Shown in pieces: positions 18,215 through 28,371 of a stretch of DNA of 64,000 nucleotides. Position 1 is the stretch's first letter, and each line of letters starts with the position of its first letter. Position numbers and translations under genes: made by a program. This DNA is from Chengkuizengella sediminis (lineage in GTDB: Bacteria > Bacillota > Bacilli > Paenibacillales > KCTC-33759): NCBI RefSeq assembly GCF_010078385.1, contig NZ_SIJC01000006.1, positions 186,001 through 250,000 of the forward strand, written 5' to 3'. The notes under the pieces were generated by a model. That model saw nothing but the letters and a program-made list of their open reading frames with translations, did not search any database and was not told where the DNA came from.

Positions 18215-20155
18215 ATGTCAGTACAAATTACATTTCCTGATGGTGCCAGTCGTTCATATGAAAAAGGAATGAGCATTGAAGAAATTGCTGCATCAATCAG
18301 CCCTGGTTTAAAAAAGAAGGCCGTTGCTGGTAAAGTAAATGGACAAGTTGTGGATCTAAGTTATAACTTAAATGAAGATGCAAAGATTGAAATTGTGACA
18401 TTGGATAGTGAGGAAGGGTTAGAGGTTTATCGTCATAGTACAGCCCATTTAATGGCACAAGCAATCAAAAGATTATTTGGTGAGAAAAATGTGAAATTGG
18501 GGATAGGTCCAGTTATTGAAAATGGTTTTTATTATGATATTGATCTTGATCAATCCATTACTCCTGAAGATTTGAGTAAAATTGAAAAGGAAATGAAAAA
18601 AATTATTAATGAGAATTTAAAGATATCAAGACGTGAAGTAAGTAGAGAAGAAGCATTAAATATATACACTGAGCTTGATGATCCTTTGAAGTTAGAGTTA
18701 ATTCAAGATTTACCAGAGGATTCAGTCATTACAATCTACGATCAAGGTGAGTTTTTTGATTTATGCAGAGGTCCCCATTTGCCATCTACGAGTAAAATTA
18801 AAGCTTTTAAATTATTAAGTGTTGCTGGTGCATATTGGCGTGGAGACTCAAAAAATAAGATGCTGCAACGTATTTACGGAACTGCATTTCCTAAAAAAGC
18901 CGATCTTGATGAACATTTACACTTATTAGAGGAAGCTAAGAAACGTGATCATAGAAAACTTGGCAAAGAATTTAAAATGTTTACTTTTTCTCAAGAAGTA
19001 GGACAAGGTCTTCCACTATGGCTTCCAAATGGTGCTAAGCTAAGAAGAACGCTTGAGAGATATATCGTTGATCTGGAGGAAAGATTAGGTTATAACCACG
19101 TATACACACCTGTATTAGCTAACGTTGATTTATATAAAACTTCAGGGCATTGGGAGCATTATCAAGAAGACATGTTTCCTAAAATGGAACTGGATAATGA
19201 AGAGTTAGTTTTAAGACCTATGAACTGTCCACATCACATGATGGTATTTAAAGATGATATGCGCAGTTATAGAGATTTACCTTTACGTATTGCAGAATTA
19301 GGGACAATGCATAGATATGAGATGTCAGGTGCCTTAACAGGTCTACATCGTGTGAGAGCAATGACATTAAATGATGCTCATATTTTCTGTAGACCAGATC
19401 AAATCAAAGAAGAATTTGCAAGAGTGATTCATTTAATAAAACAAGTATATAAAGATTTTGGAATTAAAGATTATCGTTTTAGACTTTCCTATCGTGATCC
19501 AGAAGATAAAGAGAAATATTTCCCAGATGACAACATGTGGGAATTGTCTCAAAAAATGTTGCGTGAAGTAGCTGAAGAGCTAGAACTTGAGTTCTATGAA
19601 GCTGAAGGTGAAGCGGCATTTTATGGACCCAAATTAGATGTGCAAATTAAAACTGCACTTGGTAAAGAAGAAACTTTGTCTACAGCTCAAATTGATTTCT
19701 TATTGCCAGAAAGGTTTGAGTTAGAGTATATTGCTGAGGATGGAAATAAACATCGTCCAGTTGTAATACACAGAGGAATTATCAGTACAATGGAAAGAAT
19801 GACGGCCTTTTTATTAGAGAATTTCGCTGGTGATTTACCAACTTGGTTAGCCCCAGTTCAAGCAAAAATAATCCCTGTTTCAAATTCCTATGACGAATAT
19901 GCAAAACATGTAGCTGAAAAAATGCAGCTTAGTGGAATCCGAGTGGAGTCAGATTTGAGGAATGAGAAATTAGGATATAAAATTCGTGAAGCACAGCTTG
20001 AAAAAGTAAAATATATGTTAGTCGTAGGTGAGAATGAGAAAAGCTCTGAGAGCGTGTCAGTACGTATTCGAGGTAAAGGTGATGTGGGTACAAAATCCAT
20101 TGTTGAGGTCATAGATCAGATCACAGTAGAGGTTGACAATAAAGTTATTAATTAA
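18215..20155 (+). CDS. thrS: threonyl-tRNA synthetase
   Basis: 646 aa, the normal length. Order: TGS domain (about 1-62), editing domain with [11 protein letters not shown] (HxxxH) and the distal CRGPHLP, class II catalytic core with motif 2 around [15 protein letters not shown] and zinc-site residues ([11 protein letters not shown]), and a C-terminal anticodon-binding domain. It charges tRNA-Thr in the cytoplasm. GGAGG precedes the ATG. Regulation by the T-box leader is direct from sequence. Confidence 0.98.
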   Translation: MSVQITFPDGASRSYEKGMSIEEIAASISPGLKKKAVAGKVNGQVVDLSYNLNEDAKIEIVTLDSEEGLEVYRHSTAHLMAQAIKRLFGEKNVKLGIGPVIENGFYYDIDLDQSITPEDLSKIEKEMKKIINENLKISRREVSREEALNIYTELDDPLKLELIQDLPEDSVITIYDQGEFFDLCRGPHLPSTSKIKAFKLLSVAGAYWRGDSKNKMLQRIYGTAFPKKADLDEHLHLLEEAKKRDHRKLGKEFKMFTFSQEVGQGLPLWLPNGAKLRRTLERYIVDLEERLGYNHVYTPVLANVDLYKTSGHWEHYQEDMFPKMELDNEELVLRPMNCPHHMMVFKDDMRSYRDLPLRIAELGTMHRYEMSGALTGLHRVRAMTLNDAHIFCRPDQIKEEFARVIHLIKQVYKDFGIKDYRFRLSYRDPEDKEKYFPDDNMWELSQKMLREVAEELELEFYEAEGEAAFYGPKLDVQIKTALGKEETLSTAQIDFLLPERFELEYIAEDGNKHRPVVIHRGIISTMERMTAFLLENFAGDLPTWLAPVQAKIIPVSNSYDEYAKHVAEKMQLSGIRVESDLRNEKLGYKIREAQLEKVKYMLVVGENEKSSESVSVRIRGKGDVGTKSIVEVIDQITVEVDNKVIN

Positions 20156-20175
20156 TGGTAGAACATATTAATATA

Positions 20176-20222
20176 TGGAAACCGTAGTTGTTAAAATCAT
20201 AACACTGCTGTTTCCTTTTTTA
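20176..20222 (+). terminator. terminator after thrS
   Basis: GGAAAC...GTTA pairs with TAACA...GTTTCC in an imperfect stem of about 15 pairs, followed by a T-run. Confidence 0.8.
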
Positions 20223-20288
20223 CTTTTTATAGACGGTTAAGTTCGTTCTGCTAATTAGCGTAAGGGTATAAATAAGAGTATTTTTGGA

Positions 20289-20313
20289 AAACCTCCTTTA
20301 CTAGGGGAGGTTT
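20289..20313 (+). promoter_or_regulatory. hairpin burying the ribosome site of the YuiC-like gene
   Basis: AAACCTCC (20289-20296) pairs perfectly with GGAGGTTT (20306-20313) around a nine-base loop. The 3' arm is the only ribosome site of the gene starting at 20320. The same AAACCTCC/GGAGGTTT design appears on the minus strand at 3179-3238. Confidence 0.6.
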
Positions 20314-20319
20314 GTTAAA

Positions 20320-21039
20320 ATGTTTTTTAAAAAGTTTCGAGTAAAAATGATTTTGATCTTATTTTTGCCTATGATTGCATTATTAACCACAACGAGTATT
20401 ACACCACATTTACAAGAGGTTGAAAGTGATGAAGTATTAGAATATAAAGAATCCTACAATAGCGTATCCGTGATAGATAACCAACTAGAACCAACATCAT
20501 CTACTCATCAAAAGGATTTTATTTTGGAAGAAATACACAGGATGAAACAAGAGATCTTAAAAAGAAAAAGTGAAAAAGAAATTCAAAACGCGAATATAAA
20601 AAGTGATAAATTAAGTCATTCGGTAGAAATTTTAAGTGAAAACAAAATACGCAAGCAATATCGAGCTGTAGAGGTTGTGGCAACTGGATACTACGCGGGT
20701 GTAGATTCAACAGGTAAAACTCCTGATCATCCTGAATATGGGATTACATATTCAGGTGTAAAGGTTAGAAGAATGCCTGAATCTGTATCAACGATTGCAG
20801 CAGATTTGAATTTATTTCCATTGGGTACGGTTCTCTATATTCCAGGTTATGGTTATGGGATTGTAGCAGATATAGGTTCTGCAATCAAAGGCAATGTCAT
20901 TGATTTATATTTTAACTCAAAGGAAGACGTATATAAGTTATGGGGTAAAAAGAAATTAGATGTTTTTATTATTGAGGAAGGGAATGGTCGAATCACGGAG
21001 GCTATACTCCAACAGAAAATGGATACCTTTCGAAGCTAA
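20320..21039 (+). CDS. 3D-domain protein, YuiC/YocH-like cell-wall enzyme
   Basis: 239 aa. An N-terminal membrane or signal segment (about 8-27) is followed by a charged helical linker with EEIHRMKQEILKRKSEKE and a C-terminal 3D domain (about 118-225). The domain shows ATGYYAGVDSTGKTP, a TIAADLNLFPLGT strand and VADIGSAIKGNVIDLYF, whose aspartates name the fold. Relatives are stationary-phase muralytic transglycosylases of Bacillales acting on peptidoglycan outside the membrane. GGGGAGG lies nine bases before the ATG, inside a hairpin. Confidence 0.87.
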   Translation: MFFKKFRVKMILILFLPMIALLTTTSITPHLQEVESDEVLEYKESYNSVSVIDNQLEPTSSTHQKDFILEEIHRMKQEILKRKSEKEIQNANIKSDKLSHSVEILSENKIRKQYRAVEVVATGYYAGVDSTGKTPDHPEYGITYSGVKVRRMPESVSTIAADLNLFPLGTVLYIPGYGYGIVADIGSAIKGNVIDLYFNSKEDVYKLWGKKKLDVFIIEEGNGRITEAILQQKMDTFRS

Positions 21040-21146
21040 CTAATGTTCACAACCCACAAAATTCATATGAATGCATAAAATGTTTTTTATGTGAAATAAT
21101 ACTATCGAATACAAATGAAAGTATTGTGGTGGGAGGTGAATTCATA

Positions 21147-21323
21147 GTGGCTAAAAATAGAAATAATCAAAGAAATCAGAACAACCAAAACAATCAGAAC
21201 AACCAAAACAATCAGAATAACCAAAACAATGAGCAGTTTAATGAAGAATTTGCAGAAGAAGTAACTGCTAAGAATACTAAAAAAACAGGTCAAAATGCAA
21301 GAAATCAAGAAGCAAATGAGTAA
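21147..21323 (+). CDS. gamma-type small acid-soluble spore protein
   Basis: 58 aa from GTG, extremely rich in Asn and Gln. A central tandem NQNNQN repeat is followed by NEEFAEE, which resembles the GPR-protease cleavage site (T/E)EFAxE of gamma-type SASPs. These proteins store amino acids in the spore core and are degraded at germination. GGGAGGTGA lies before the GTG at 21147; an in-frame TTG at 21126 lacks a ribosome site. The repeat is coded by 18-base units at about 21179-21229, prone to slippage. Assigned by composition and the protease site; sequence identity to SspE is low. Confidence 0.72.
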   Translation: MAKNRNNQRNQNNQNNQNNQNNQNNQNNEQFNEEFAEEVTAKNTKKTGQNARNQEANE

Positions 21324-21345
21324 AAGTTCATTAATGATTAAAAGA

Positions 21346-21379
21346 AGTGATTTGCAAATATGCAAATCACTTTCTTTTT
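21346..21379 (+). terminator. terminator after SASP gene
   Basis: AGTGATTTGCA (21346-21356) pairs perfectly with TGCAAATCACT (21361-21371), followed by TTCTTTTTC. Confidence 0.88.
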
Positions 21380-21408
21380 CACAATGCGTGATTTGGAGGT
21401 AAGAAACG

Positions 21409-21816
21409 TTGAAGCCTATTCAATCTGAAATCGAAAATAAAGAGGATTTATTCTCAAATATATTTAAAGGATTAAAACCTTTACAATTTTCCCTTGGTAG
21501 TAATTGGGAGTATGATCATGGCTATTTTGATCATAAGTTGGACGATAAATCACAGGTATGGCTACGTATCCCATTTCAAGTGACTAGTGGACAATTAGAT
21601 GGAGAAATTGAAAATCAATCAACGATGATTCAATTAGGCACTCCATTTGTGCTAAAACATATTTACAATGAAGGAAGTGATCCAAATGCGCATATGATGA
21701 TATATGGATCCTTAATTAATCAATTTCAAAAGCCATTAGACAAAGATGCAGAAATTGAAGAAATGTGGATATTAAAAGCAGAAGATCTTGTAAAAAAAGT
21801 AGAGCTTCAAATCTAA
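21409..21816 (+). CDS. yugN: YugN-like family protein
   Basis: A 135-aa soluble protein matching the YugN-like pattern (SNWEYDHGYFDHKL, VWLRIPFQVTSGQLDGE, GSLINQFQKPLDKDAEIEE). The family is of unknown function, with B. subtilis YugN as prototype. The start is TTG at 21409 with GGAGGT nine bases upstream; no ATG is near. It is separated from the SASP gene by a strong terminator, and about 145 bases precede the next gene. Confidence 0.83.
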   Translation: MKPIQSEIENKEDLFSNIFKGLKPLQFSLGSNWEYDHGYFDHKLDDKSQVWLRIPFQVTSGQLDGEIENQSTMIQLGTPFVLKHIYNEGSDPNAHMMIYGSLINQFQKPLDKDAEIEEMWILKAEDLVKKVELQI

Positions 21817-21961
21817 CTATACCGACTTTTTACTTCTATTTTATCTATTTTTAAGGTTTATTTAATGTTTATGGTTCATGATATAGACAACAATAAATGA
21901 TATAATGATTTAACGTCATTATTCATAAATAAATCTTAAACCAATTTAAGGAGGTTTTCTT

Positions 21962-23458
21962 ATGGATGATAATAATAGAGGCAAAAATGATTATAGTGAT
22001 TTTTTCAACGAAGATAAATCGAAAGAAAAAAAAGTTAAAGATGATAAACAAGAACATAATAAAAGTGAATATTATTCATACGGCTCATTTAAACCTACTG
22101 AACCTCTGAAGGAGACAGAATATACATCATACTCATCTAGCAAAGGACAATCATCAGAGGTAGAAATCAATAAACCAAATGAAGTTTCTATTTATAGTGA
22201 TTCTGAACAAAATGCACAAAATAATGGATATAATGGGACAGAATGGACTTATTCTACTAGGAAAAAGCGATCTTCTTTTAAAAGTATGTTCTCTGCATTT
22301 ATGGCAGGAGTTGTAGTTGTAGGTGTACTTATGTTTGCATCAGATAAAGCGAATTTATTTTCATCTGAGACATCTCTTTCAACTCAATCTCCTGTAACAC
22401 AAAATGTAATTCCAGCAAACGGCAGTGAGAGTCAAGCCTCTATTACATTTGAAAATAGACCAGATAATATAGCAGATATCGTAGAACAAGCTAGTCCTGC
22501 AGTTGTGAAAATAGAAACATATAATAATGCACAAAGCGACAACAGCATGAATCGAAATGATGATATTTTCAGATACTTTTTTGGAGATGATTATAATTCA
22601 ACACCAAATGGACCTCAGGCTTCAGGTTTAGGGTCGGGTTTCATTTTTGACCAAGAGGGATACATTTTAACAAATGAACATGTAGTATCAGGAGCAGATG
22701 AGATCTATGTGGAGCTTGAAGGTTATGATAATAAATTTCAAGCTGAACTATTAGGTTCCTCATATGATTTGGATCTTGCAGTATTAAAAATTGAAGGAAG
22801 TGAATCATTTCCAACTTTAAATATAGGTGATTCTGATCAACTAAGAGTAGGGGATTGGGTAACTGCCATTGGGAATCCAGTTGGATTTGATCATTCTGTG
22901 AGTGTAGGGGTTCTTAGTGCAAATGAGAGAGAGATCTCCATTCCTGATTCTCAAGGAACGAGAACCTATGAGCATTTACTTCAAACAGATGCATCTATTA
23001 ATCCAGGAAACTCTGGAGGACCTTTAATTAATCTTAATGGAGAGGTCATTGGAATTAATACTGCAGTAAGCACAGATGCGCAAGGAATTGGCTTTGCTAT
23101 ACCTACAAGTACGATTGATGAAGTATTAGATGATTTGAAAAATAACATAACAATTCCTAAACCGTATATCGGAGTTGGGTTATACGATATAGATGATGAA
23201 GTACAGCAAACATTAAATTTAAATGACAAAGATGGTGTATTGATCACTCAAGTTGAAAGACCGAGTCCAGCTTCTCGTGCAGGTCTTAAGCCAAATGATG
23301 TTATTATTGAATTAAATGGTGAGCCAATTAATAATGCGAATGATCTCATTACTAAAGTAAAGGAAATGAATATTGATGAGTCTGTCACTTTAACAGTTAT
23401 AAGAGATGGTAAAACTTACGAGACAGCAGTAACCATCGGAGATCGAAATGCAAAGTAA
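21962..23458 (+). CDS. membrane-anchored HtrA/DegP-type serine protease
   Basis: 498 aa. A hydrophilic cytoplasmic N-terminus (about 1-102) is followed by one membrane helix (about 104-125), a trypsin-like protease domain with triad His240 (TNEHVVSG), Asp271 (YDLDLAVLKI) and Ser351 (NPGNSGGPL), then one PDZ domain (about 395-490). It should degrade or refold misfolded proteins on the outer face of the membrane. AAGGAGG precedes the ATG. A two-component system follows after a terminator. In Bacillales HtrA proteases are often controlled by CssRS-type systems, so the pairing may be functional, which is inference. Confidence 0.93.
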   Translation: MDDNNRGKNDYSDFFNEDKSKEKKVKDDKQEHNKSEYYSYGSFKPTEPLKETEYTSYSSSKGQSSEVEINKPNEVSIYSDSEQNAQNNGYNGTEWTYSTRKKRSSFKSMFSAFMAGVVVVGVLMFASDKANLFSSETSLSTQSPVTQNVIPANGSESQASITFENRPDNIADIVEQASPAVVKIETYNNAQSDNSMNRNDDIFRYFFGDDYNSTPNGPQASGLGSGFIFDQEGYILTNEHVVSGADEIYVELEGYDNKFQAELLGSSYDLDLAVLKIEGSESFPTLNIGDSDQLRVGDWVTAIGNPVGFDHSVSVGVLSANEREISIPDSQGTRTYEHLLQTDASINPGNSGGPLINLNGEVIGINTAVSTDAQGIGFAIPTSTIDEVLDDLKNNITIPKPYIGVGLYDIDDEVQQTLNLNDKDGVLITQVERPSPASRAGLKPNDVIIELNGEPINNANDLITKVKEMNIDESVTLTVIRDGKTYETAVTIGDRNAK

Positions 23459-23510
23459 TGAATGTGTCTAGTAATCATATAAAAATTTAATAATGAATGT
23501 TAAACTTGTA

Positions 23511-23557
23511 AGAAAGTAGAGTGATAGTAGTCTAAGGCTAACTCTACTTTCTTTTTT
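23511..23557 (+). terminator. terminator after HtrA gene
   Basis: AGAAAGTAGAGT pairs perfectly with ACTCTACTTTCT, followed by TTTTTT. Confidence 0.88.
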
Positions 23558-23604
23558 AAAGGGAAATTTACAAAGTTCATTCTAGTTAAAAAAGGAGAGT
23601 ATCG

Positions 23605-24285
23605 ATGAGGAAAAAAATTTTAATTATTGATGATGATGAAAAAATCACATCTATGTTAAAAAGAAACCTTGCATTTGAAGGTTATATGATTCAAACGGCT
23701 AATCACGTAAATGATGGCCTAATGATTTTAAGGGATGAGGAGCCGGATCTTCTAATATTAGATATTATGATGCCTGTGATGGATGGTTGGGAGGTATGCA
23801 GAAGAATTCGGGAGGGCGGAAGCCAAATGCCTATCCTTATGTTAACTGCTAAGGATGATGTCAGTGATCGAGTGAAAGGTTTAGATACAGGAGCGGATGA
23901 CTATTTAGTAAAACCTTTTGCTTTAGAAGAACTTTTAGCAAGAGTCAGAGCTTTACTTCGTAGAAACCAAGGTGCTGTAGAAGAAGATAAACAACAACTT
24001 CAATACGAAGATATCGTTCTTGATTTAGATACTAGGGAAGTATTTCGAAATGGAATATCTATAGAATTAACAACTAAAGAATTTGAGTTGTTGCATTTAT
24101 TTTTAAGCAACCCCAATAAAGTTCTCTCTCGTGATGTCATCATGGATAAAATATGGGGTTATGATTACAGTGGCGAATCGAATGTAATTGAGGTATACAT
24201 CGCATTACTGAGGCAGAAAACAGAAGAAAATGGGGAGAAAAGAATCATTCATACAAAAAGAGGGGCGGGTTATGTCCTGAGATAG
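23605..24285 (+). CDS. OmpR-family response regulator
   Basis: 226 aa. The receiver domain has acidic residues D10/D11, phospho-acceptor D53 (LILDIMMPVMDGW), T81 (MLTAKDD) and K103 (LVKPF). A winged-helix DNA-binding domain (about 130-225) ends in HTKRGAGYVLR. AAAGGAG precedes the ATG. It sits 54 bases before the kinase gene and forms an operon with it. Target genes are not known; the neighbouring HtrA gene is the obvious candidate. Confidence 0.94.
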   Translation: MRKKILIIDDDEKITSMLKRNLAFEGYMIQTANHVNDGLMILRDEEPDLLILDIMMPVMDGWEVCRRIREGGSQMPILMLTAKDDVSDRVKGLDTGADDYLVKPFALEELLARVRALLRRNQGAVEEDKQQLQYEDIVLDLDTREVFRNGISIELTTKEFELLHLFLSNPNKVLSRDVIMDKIWGYDYSGESNVIEVYIALLRQKTEENGEKRIIHTKRGAGYVLR

Positions 24286-24339
24286 AATCATACAGAGATG
24301 TACATCAGTTTAGTGAGTACTTAGTTGAGGTGAAACTTA

Positions 24340-25809
24340 ATGTCAATCCGTTTACGTTTAACGATGTGGTATACAGGAATTCTAGCCGTGATGATCATCG
24401 TGCTTGGCATCGTGTTATATTTAGTTTTAGTAACCAATTTATTCAATTCAGAAGAAGATAATTTAAAAAATCAAAGTGACGAAGTATATAAAGAAATGTT
24501 AATAAATTTAGAAAGAACTTTTTATTTAGCTCCTGATGGAACACCAGTCATTCAATATGAACTTCCTAATCTCAATTTTTTGACATCTTCCTCATATTTA
24601 TTACAGGTTATGAACAGTAAAGGAGAAGTGGAAGTTAAAACCTTTGCTCTATTTGATAATGAAATTCCATTAGATGAGGAAACATTTGAGGCTGTTAAAG
24701 ACGGAGCCGAAATTATTAAAACGACGAAGATTAATAATGTCTCTTTATTAACATTATACAAACCAATCGTGCAGCAGAATGAAGTAATCGGTATTTTGTT
24801 GGTAGCTACCGTTATTGATGATATTTATTCTTATTTAAATATGTTTCAGTGGATATATACGATATCAGGTATAGTTTTAATTGGAATTGCCGCTACCATA
24901 GGGTTATTTATGGCTCGGAAAACATTAAAACCAATTGAAAATGTCATATTAGCAGCTAATCAAATTGAAAAAAGTACAGATTTAGACAACCGAATATTAT
25001 ATGAAGGACCCAATGATGAGATTGGGCGATTAATTCATACAATTAACGGAATGTTATCACGTATTCAGGTTATTTATGCAGAATTGGAGGAAGCGTATCG
25101 TTTGCAAAGAAGGTTCGTTTCGGATGCTTCGCATGAATTGAGGACCCCATTAACTACCATTCGTGGGAATATAGAATTTTTAGAAAAAATGTGGAAGCCC
25201 AATAAAGATACTCATATATCAGATCAGGAAAAGATGAAGCTGACTATGGAGTCTGTTGTAGACATCTCTTCTGAAGCAGAAAGAATGAGTAATCTTGTTA
25301 ATGATTTATTATCTCTAGCTAGAGCTGATGCTGGTTATGAAATGGAAAAAGAGAACATTGCCATTCAACCTATATTAGAGCAAGTGATCAGAAAAGCACA
25401 ATACTTACCTAAGAAAGTTGATTTTATAGTTGGAGACTTAGAATATTTAAATGATATTCTAGTATATGGAAATAATGAGTATTTACAAGAGATGTTATTT
25501 ATTTTTATTGAGAATGCTTTTAAATATACTGAAGAAGGTTATGTAGAGTTAGAAGTGAAAATTCTAGATAACCAAGTTGGCATCCATATTTCAGATACTG
25601 GGATTGGAATGAACAAAGAAGATATTCCTCATATTTTTCAAAGATTTTATCGTGCTGATGTATCTAGAGGGGCAAAACCAGGAACAGGTTTAGGATTGTC
25701 GATTGCTAAGTGGATAATTGATGAACATCACGGATCAGTGGAGGTATATACGAGTTTAGAGTCAGGTACAAAATTTATTATCTGGATTCCTTTGGTTCAT
25801 CATACTTAG
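24340..25809 (+). CDS. HAMP sensor histidine kinase
   Basis: 489 aa. TM1 (about 10-33), an extracellular sensing loop (about 34-165), TM2 (about 170-190), a HAMP domain (about 190-245), HisKA with phospho-acceptor His265 in SDASHELRTPL, and HATPase with N-box NAFKYTEEG, G1 DTGIGM and G2 GTGLGLSIAKW. It phosphorylates the response regulator encoded just upstream. The signal is unknown; envelope stress is plausible given the HtrA neighbour. Confidence 0.94.
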   Translation: MSIRLRLTMWYTGILAVMIIVLGIVLYLVLVTNLFNSEEDNLKNQSDEVYKEMLINLERTFYLAPDGTPVIQYELPNLNFLTSSSYLLQVMNSKGEVEVKTFALFDNEIPLDEETFEAVKDGAEIIKTTKINNVSLLTLYKPIVQQNEVIGILLVATVIDDIYSYLNMFQWIYTISGIVLIGIAATIGLFMARKTLKPIENVILAANQIEKSTDLDNRILYEGPNDEIGRLIHTINGMLSRIQVIYAELEEAYRLQRRFVSDASHELRTPLTTIRGNIEFLEKMWKPNKDTHISDQEKMKLTMESVVDISSEAERMSNLVNDLLSLARADAGYEMEKENIAIQPILEQVIRKAQYLPKKVDFIVGDLEYLNDILVYGNNEYLQEMLFIFIENAFKYTEEGYVELEVKILDNQVGIHISDTGIGMNKEDIPHIFQRFYRADVSRGAKPGTGLGLSIAKWIIDEHHGSVEVYTSLESGTKFIIWIPLVHHT

Positions 25810-25870
25810 ATGATTAATGCTATAATGAGCGTAAGAACTTATGTGTTTATTTTTATTTGAGGTGATATGA

Positions 25871-26821
25871 ATGGAAGTTATCAAAATTTCCCCAAGAGGT
25901 TATTGTTATGGTGTAGTAGATGCTATGGTGCTTGCTATGCAAACCGCTAAAAACTTAGATTTACCAAGACCTATATATATATTGGGTATGATTGTTCATA
26001 ATAAACATGTTACAGATGCTTTTCAAGAAGAAGGTGTGATTACCCTAGATGGGGAAAATCGCCTAGAAATATTAGATCAAGTTGATAAAGGAACAGTAAT
26101 TTTTACCGCTCATGGTGTTTCACCAGAAGTGCGTAAAAAAACAAGGGAAAGAGGATTAACGGTTGTAGATGCTACTTGTCCAGATGTAACAAGAACACAT
26201 GATTTGATTCGAGAGAAAGCGGCAGAAGGTTATCAAGTCATATACATTGGAAAAAAAGGACATCCTGAACCTGAAGGAGCAATGGGTATTGCACCTGATC
26301 ATGTGACTTTAATTGAAAAAGAAGTAGAAATTAATAAGTTAAATATAAATACGGAGCGCATTATTATCACTAACCAAACTACAATGAGTCAATGGGATAT
26401 TCGACATATTATTAATCGTTTAATTGAAAAGTATCCAACAGCAGAAATTCATAATGAAATTTGTTTGGCTACTCAGGTAAGACAAGAAGCGGTAGCCAAT
26501 CAGGCAAGAGATGCTGATTTATTAATCGTTGTGGGGGACCCGCGAAGTAATAATTCAAATCGTTTAGCTCAAGTCTCTGAAGAAATATCAGGGGTAAAAG
26601 CATACAGAATAGCAGATGTATCCGAATTAAAACAAGAGTGGTTGAAACACGTTAGAAATGTAGCAGTTACATCAGGTGCTTCAACTCCAACTTTGATTAC
26701 AAAAGAAGTGATTGAATACTTGGACCAATATGATCCAAATGATGAGAATACAAAAGGTATCCATCGCACGATTAATAAAGATAAACTATTGCCACGAGCA
26801 AAAATAAAATCATCCACATAA
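25871..26821 (+). CDS. ispH: 4-hydroxy-3-methylbut-2-enyl diphosphate reductase
   Basis: A 316-aa LytB/IspH, the last enzyme of the MEP isoprenoid pathway, producing IPP and DMAPP with a 4Fe-4S cluster. The three cluster cysteines are Cys12 (RGYCYGV), Cys103 (DATCPDVT) and Cys198 (EICLATQ). His43 and His81 (TAHGVS) and the SNNSNRL motif bind the diphosphate. GAGGTGAT precedes the ATG. It is monocistronic. Confidence 0.97.
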   Translation: MEVIKISPRGYCYGVVDAMVLAMQTAKNLDLPRPIYILGMIVHNKHVTDAFQEEGVITLDGENRLEILDQVDKGTVIFTAHGVSPEVRKKTRERGLTVVDATCPDVTRTHDLIREKAAEGYQVIYIGKKGHPEPEGAMGIAPDHVTLIEKEVEINKLNINTERIIITNQTTMSQWDIRHIINRLIEKYPTAEIHNEICLATQVRQEAVANQARDADLLIVVGDPRSNNSNRLAQVSEEISGVKAYRIADVSELKQEWLKHVRNVAVTSGASTPTLITKEVIEYLDQYDPNDENTKGIHRTINKDKLLPRAKIKSST

Positions 26822-26844
26822 ATCAACCATTTTTTACAAACTAC

Positions 26845-26873
26845 TTGACTATAGAGGGAAAATAATATATATT
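26845..26873 (+). promoter_or_regulatory. promoter of DAHP synthase gene
   Basis: TTGACT (26845-26850), a 17-base spacer and TATATT (26868-26873). The roughly 150-base leader after it holds a stem (TTTACTT...AAGTAAA, about 26872-26912), possibly regulatory. I recognise no known riboswitch there. Confidence 0.65.
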
Positions 26874-27029
26874 TACTTTAACACTTAAAAGCGTATAAGC
26901 GTTGAAGTAAATAGGCGCGCTAGAGTAAATATAACAAAAGCTCTTATTGGTGCCGTTTGAAGAGGTAGTCATATCTTTTATAAAGGTATGACAAATTTTA
27001 TATATAAAAAAATGGGGAGTGTGGGAAAC

Positions 27030-28073
27030 ATGATCGTTATTACATCAAATACAATTAGTGAAGATCGATTGACAGAAATCGTAGGACATATTGAAACACA
27101 AGGAGTAAAAACACATATATCAAAAGGAACGGATCGCACGGTCATTGGAATTGTGGGAAAAGCAGATCCTACTTTAGCAGAGCAGATTCGCCAAATGAAA
27201 GATGTCGAAGATGTGATTAAAATTACAAAATCATATAAACTTGCTAGTCGTGATTTTCAACCAAATGATACAATCATTGATATAAAAGGTGTTAAAATTG
27301 GTGGAGAAAACTTAGTGATCATGGGTGGTCCTTGTGCAGTTGAATCTGCTGAGCAAATGGATGAAATTGCTGCTATCGTTAAAGCGGCTGGTGGTCAAGT
27401 ATTACGCGGAGGTGCTTTCAAACCAAGAACCGGTCCATATAGTTTCCAAGGTGTTGGAGTAGAGGGACTTGAAATGATGGCAGAAGCAGGTAAAAAACAC
27501 GATCTTCTAACGATTACAGAAGTTATGACTCCTGAATATGTAGACGTGATTGCAGAACATGCTGATATTTTACAGATCGGTACTCGTAACATGCAAAACT
27601 TTGACTTGTTACGTAAATTAGGGGAAATTGATACTCCTGTATTATTAAAAAGAGGATTTTCTGCGACATATGATGAGCTATTAAATGCGGCGGAATATAT
27701 ATTAGCAGGTGGAAATCCGAACGTTATGTTATGTGAAAGGGGAATTCGTACGTTTGAAACTTATACAAGAAACACGTTAGATCTAACTGCGATTCCAGTA
27801 TTACAACAATTAAGTCATTTACCAGTGATCTCTGATCCAAGTCATGGTACAGGACGTAGAGAGCTAGTTGAAACTATGTCAAAAGCTTCTGTTGCTGCTG
27901 GTGCTAATGGTTTGATTGTAGAAATGCATACAGATCCTGATAATTCAATGACAGGTGATGGGGTGCAATCATTGTTCCCAGATCAATTTACTTCTCTATT
28001 ACAAGATATAGAAAAATTAGCTCCGTTAATGGGCAAAAAGTTTGAAACAATAAAAGAACCTGTTTTAAAATAA
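27030..28073 (+). CDS. aroF: 3-deoxy-7-phosphoheptulonate synthase (type I-beta)
   Basis: 347 aa. It joins PEP and erythrose-4-phosphate in the first step of the shikimate pathway. An N-terminal ferredoxin-like regulatory domain (about 1-75) precedes the barrel, which carries GGPCAVES, LRGGAFKPRTGPYSFQG, QIGTRNMQN, LLKRG and DPSHGTGRR. In Thermotoga the same added domain confers feedback inhibition by Tyr and Phe, so similar control is possible. The Met at 27030 gives the family N-terminus MIVI and follows GGGGAGTG; the upstream in-frame Met at 26988 is less likely. Confidence 0.94.
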   Translation: MIVITSNTISEDRLTEIVGHIETQGVKTHISKGTDRTVIGIVGKADPTLAEQIRQMKDVEDVIKITKSYKLASRDFQPNDTIIDIKGVKIGGENLVIMGGPCAVESAEQMDEIAAIVKAAGGQVLRGGAFKPRTGPYSFQGVGVEGLEMMAEAGKKHDLLTITEVMTPEYVDVIAEHADILQIGTRNMQNFDLLRKLGEIDTPVLLKRGFSATYDELLNAAEYILAGGNPNVMLCERGIRTFETYTRNTLDLTAIPVLQQLSHLPVISDPSHGTGRRELVETMSKASVAAGANGLIVEMHTDPDNSMTGDGVQSLFPDQFTSLLQDIEKLAPLMGKKFETIKEPVLK

Positions 28074-28114
28074 CTAGACTAGATTTCACGTATCTGTATA
28101 GATTGTTTTAAACA

Positions 28115-28149
28115 AAAGAAAACCGTCCTTACATGTCGGTTTCTTTTTT
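28115..28149 (+). terminator. terminator after aroF
   Basis: AAAGAAAACCG pairs with CGGTTTCTTT, followed by a T-run. Confidence 0.75.
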
Positions 28150-28217
28150 GTTTAATCTTACAATTTCCAACCTTTTTTATGTCTAAATAGAAATAAAAAC
28201 CAAACCTATAGAGTAAG

Positions 28218-28234
28218 TGTGAGAATATCTAACA
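28218..28234 (+). promoter_or_regulatory. GlnR/TnrA operator
   Basis: TGTGA-N7-TAACA matches the GlnR/TnrA consensus TGTNA-N7-TNACA at every fixed position. It ends 28 bases upstream of the -35 box of the glnA promoter, implying nitrogen control. Confidence 0.78.
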
Positions 28235-28262
28235 TTAAACTTAAAAATACCTTACATGACTA

Positions 28263-28291
28263 TTGACTATCATTATATCAAGTTTTATAAT
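28263..28291 (+). promoter_or_regulatory. promoter of glnA
   Basis: TTGACT (28263-28268), a 17-base spacer and TATAAT (28286-28291). The gene starts about 80 bases downstream. Confidence 0.85.
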
Positions 28292-28371
28292 TACGTTAGC
28301 ATAAAAACTTGAACATTACCGGACAAACTATCGGTTAACGTTCGGAAAAAACGGAAATGGGAGGAATTAGG

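Noticed and set aside
21179-21229. 18-base tandem repeats as a possible regulatory satellite
   Set aside because: They are in frame and code the NQNNQN core of the spore protein.
26988-27029. Upstream start for the DAHP synthase
   Set aside because: It would add 14 non-conserved residues and has no ribosome site; Met27030 gives the family N-terminus.
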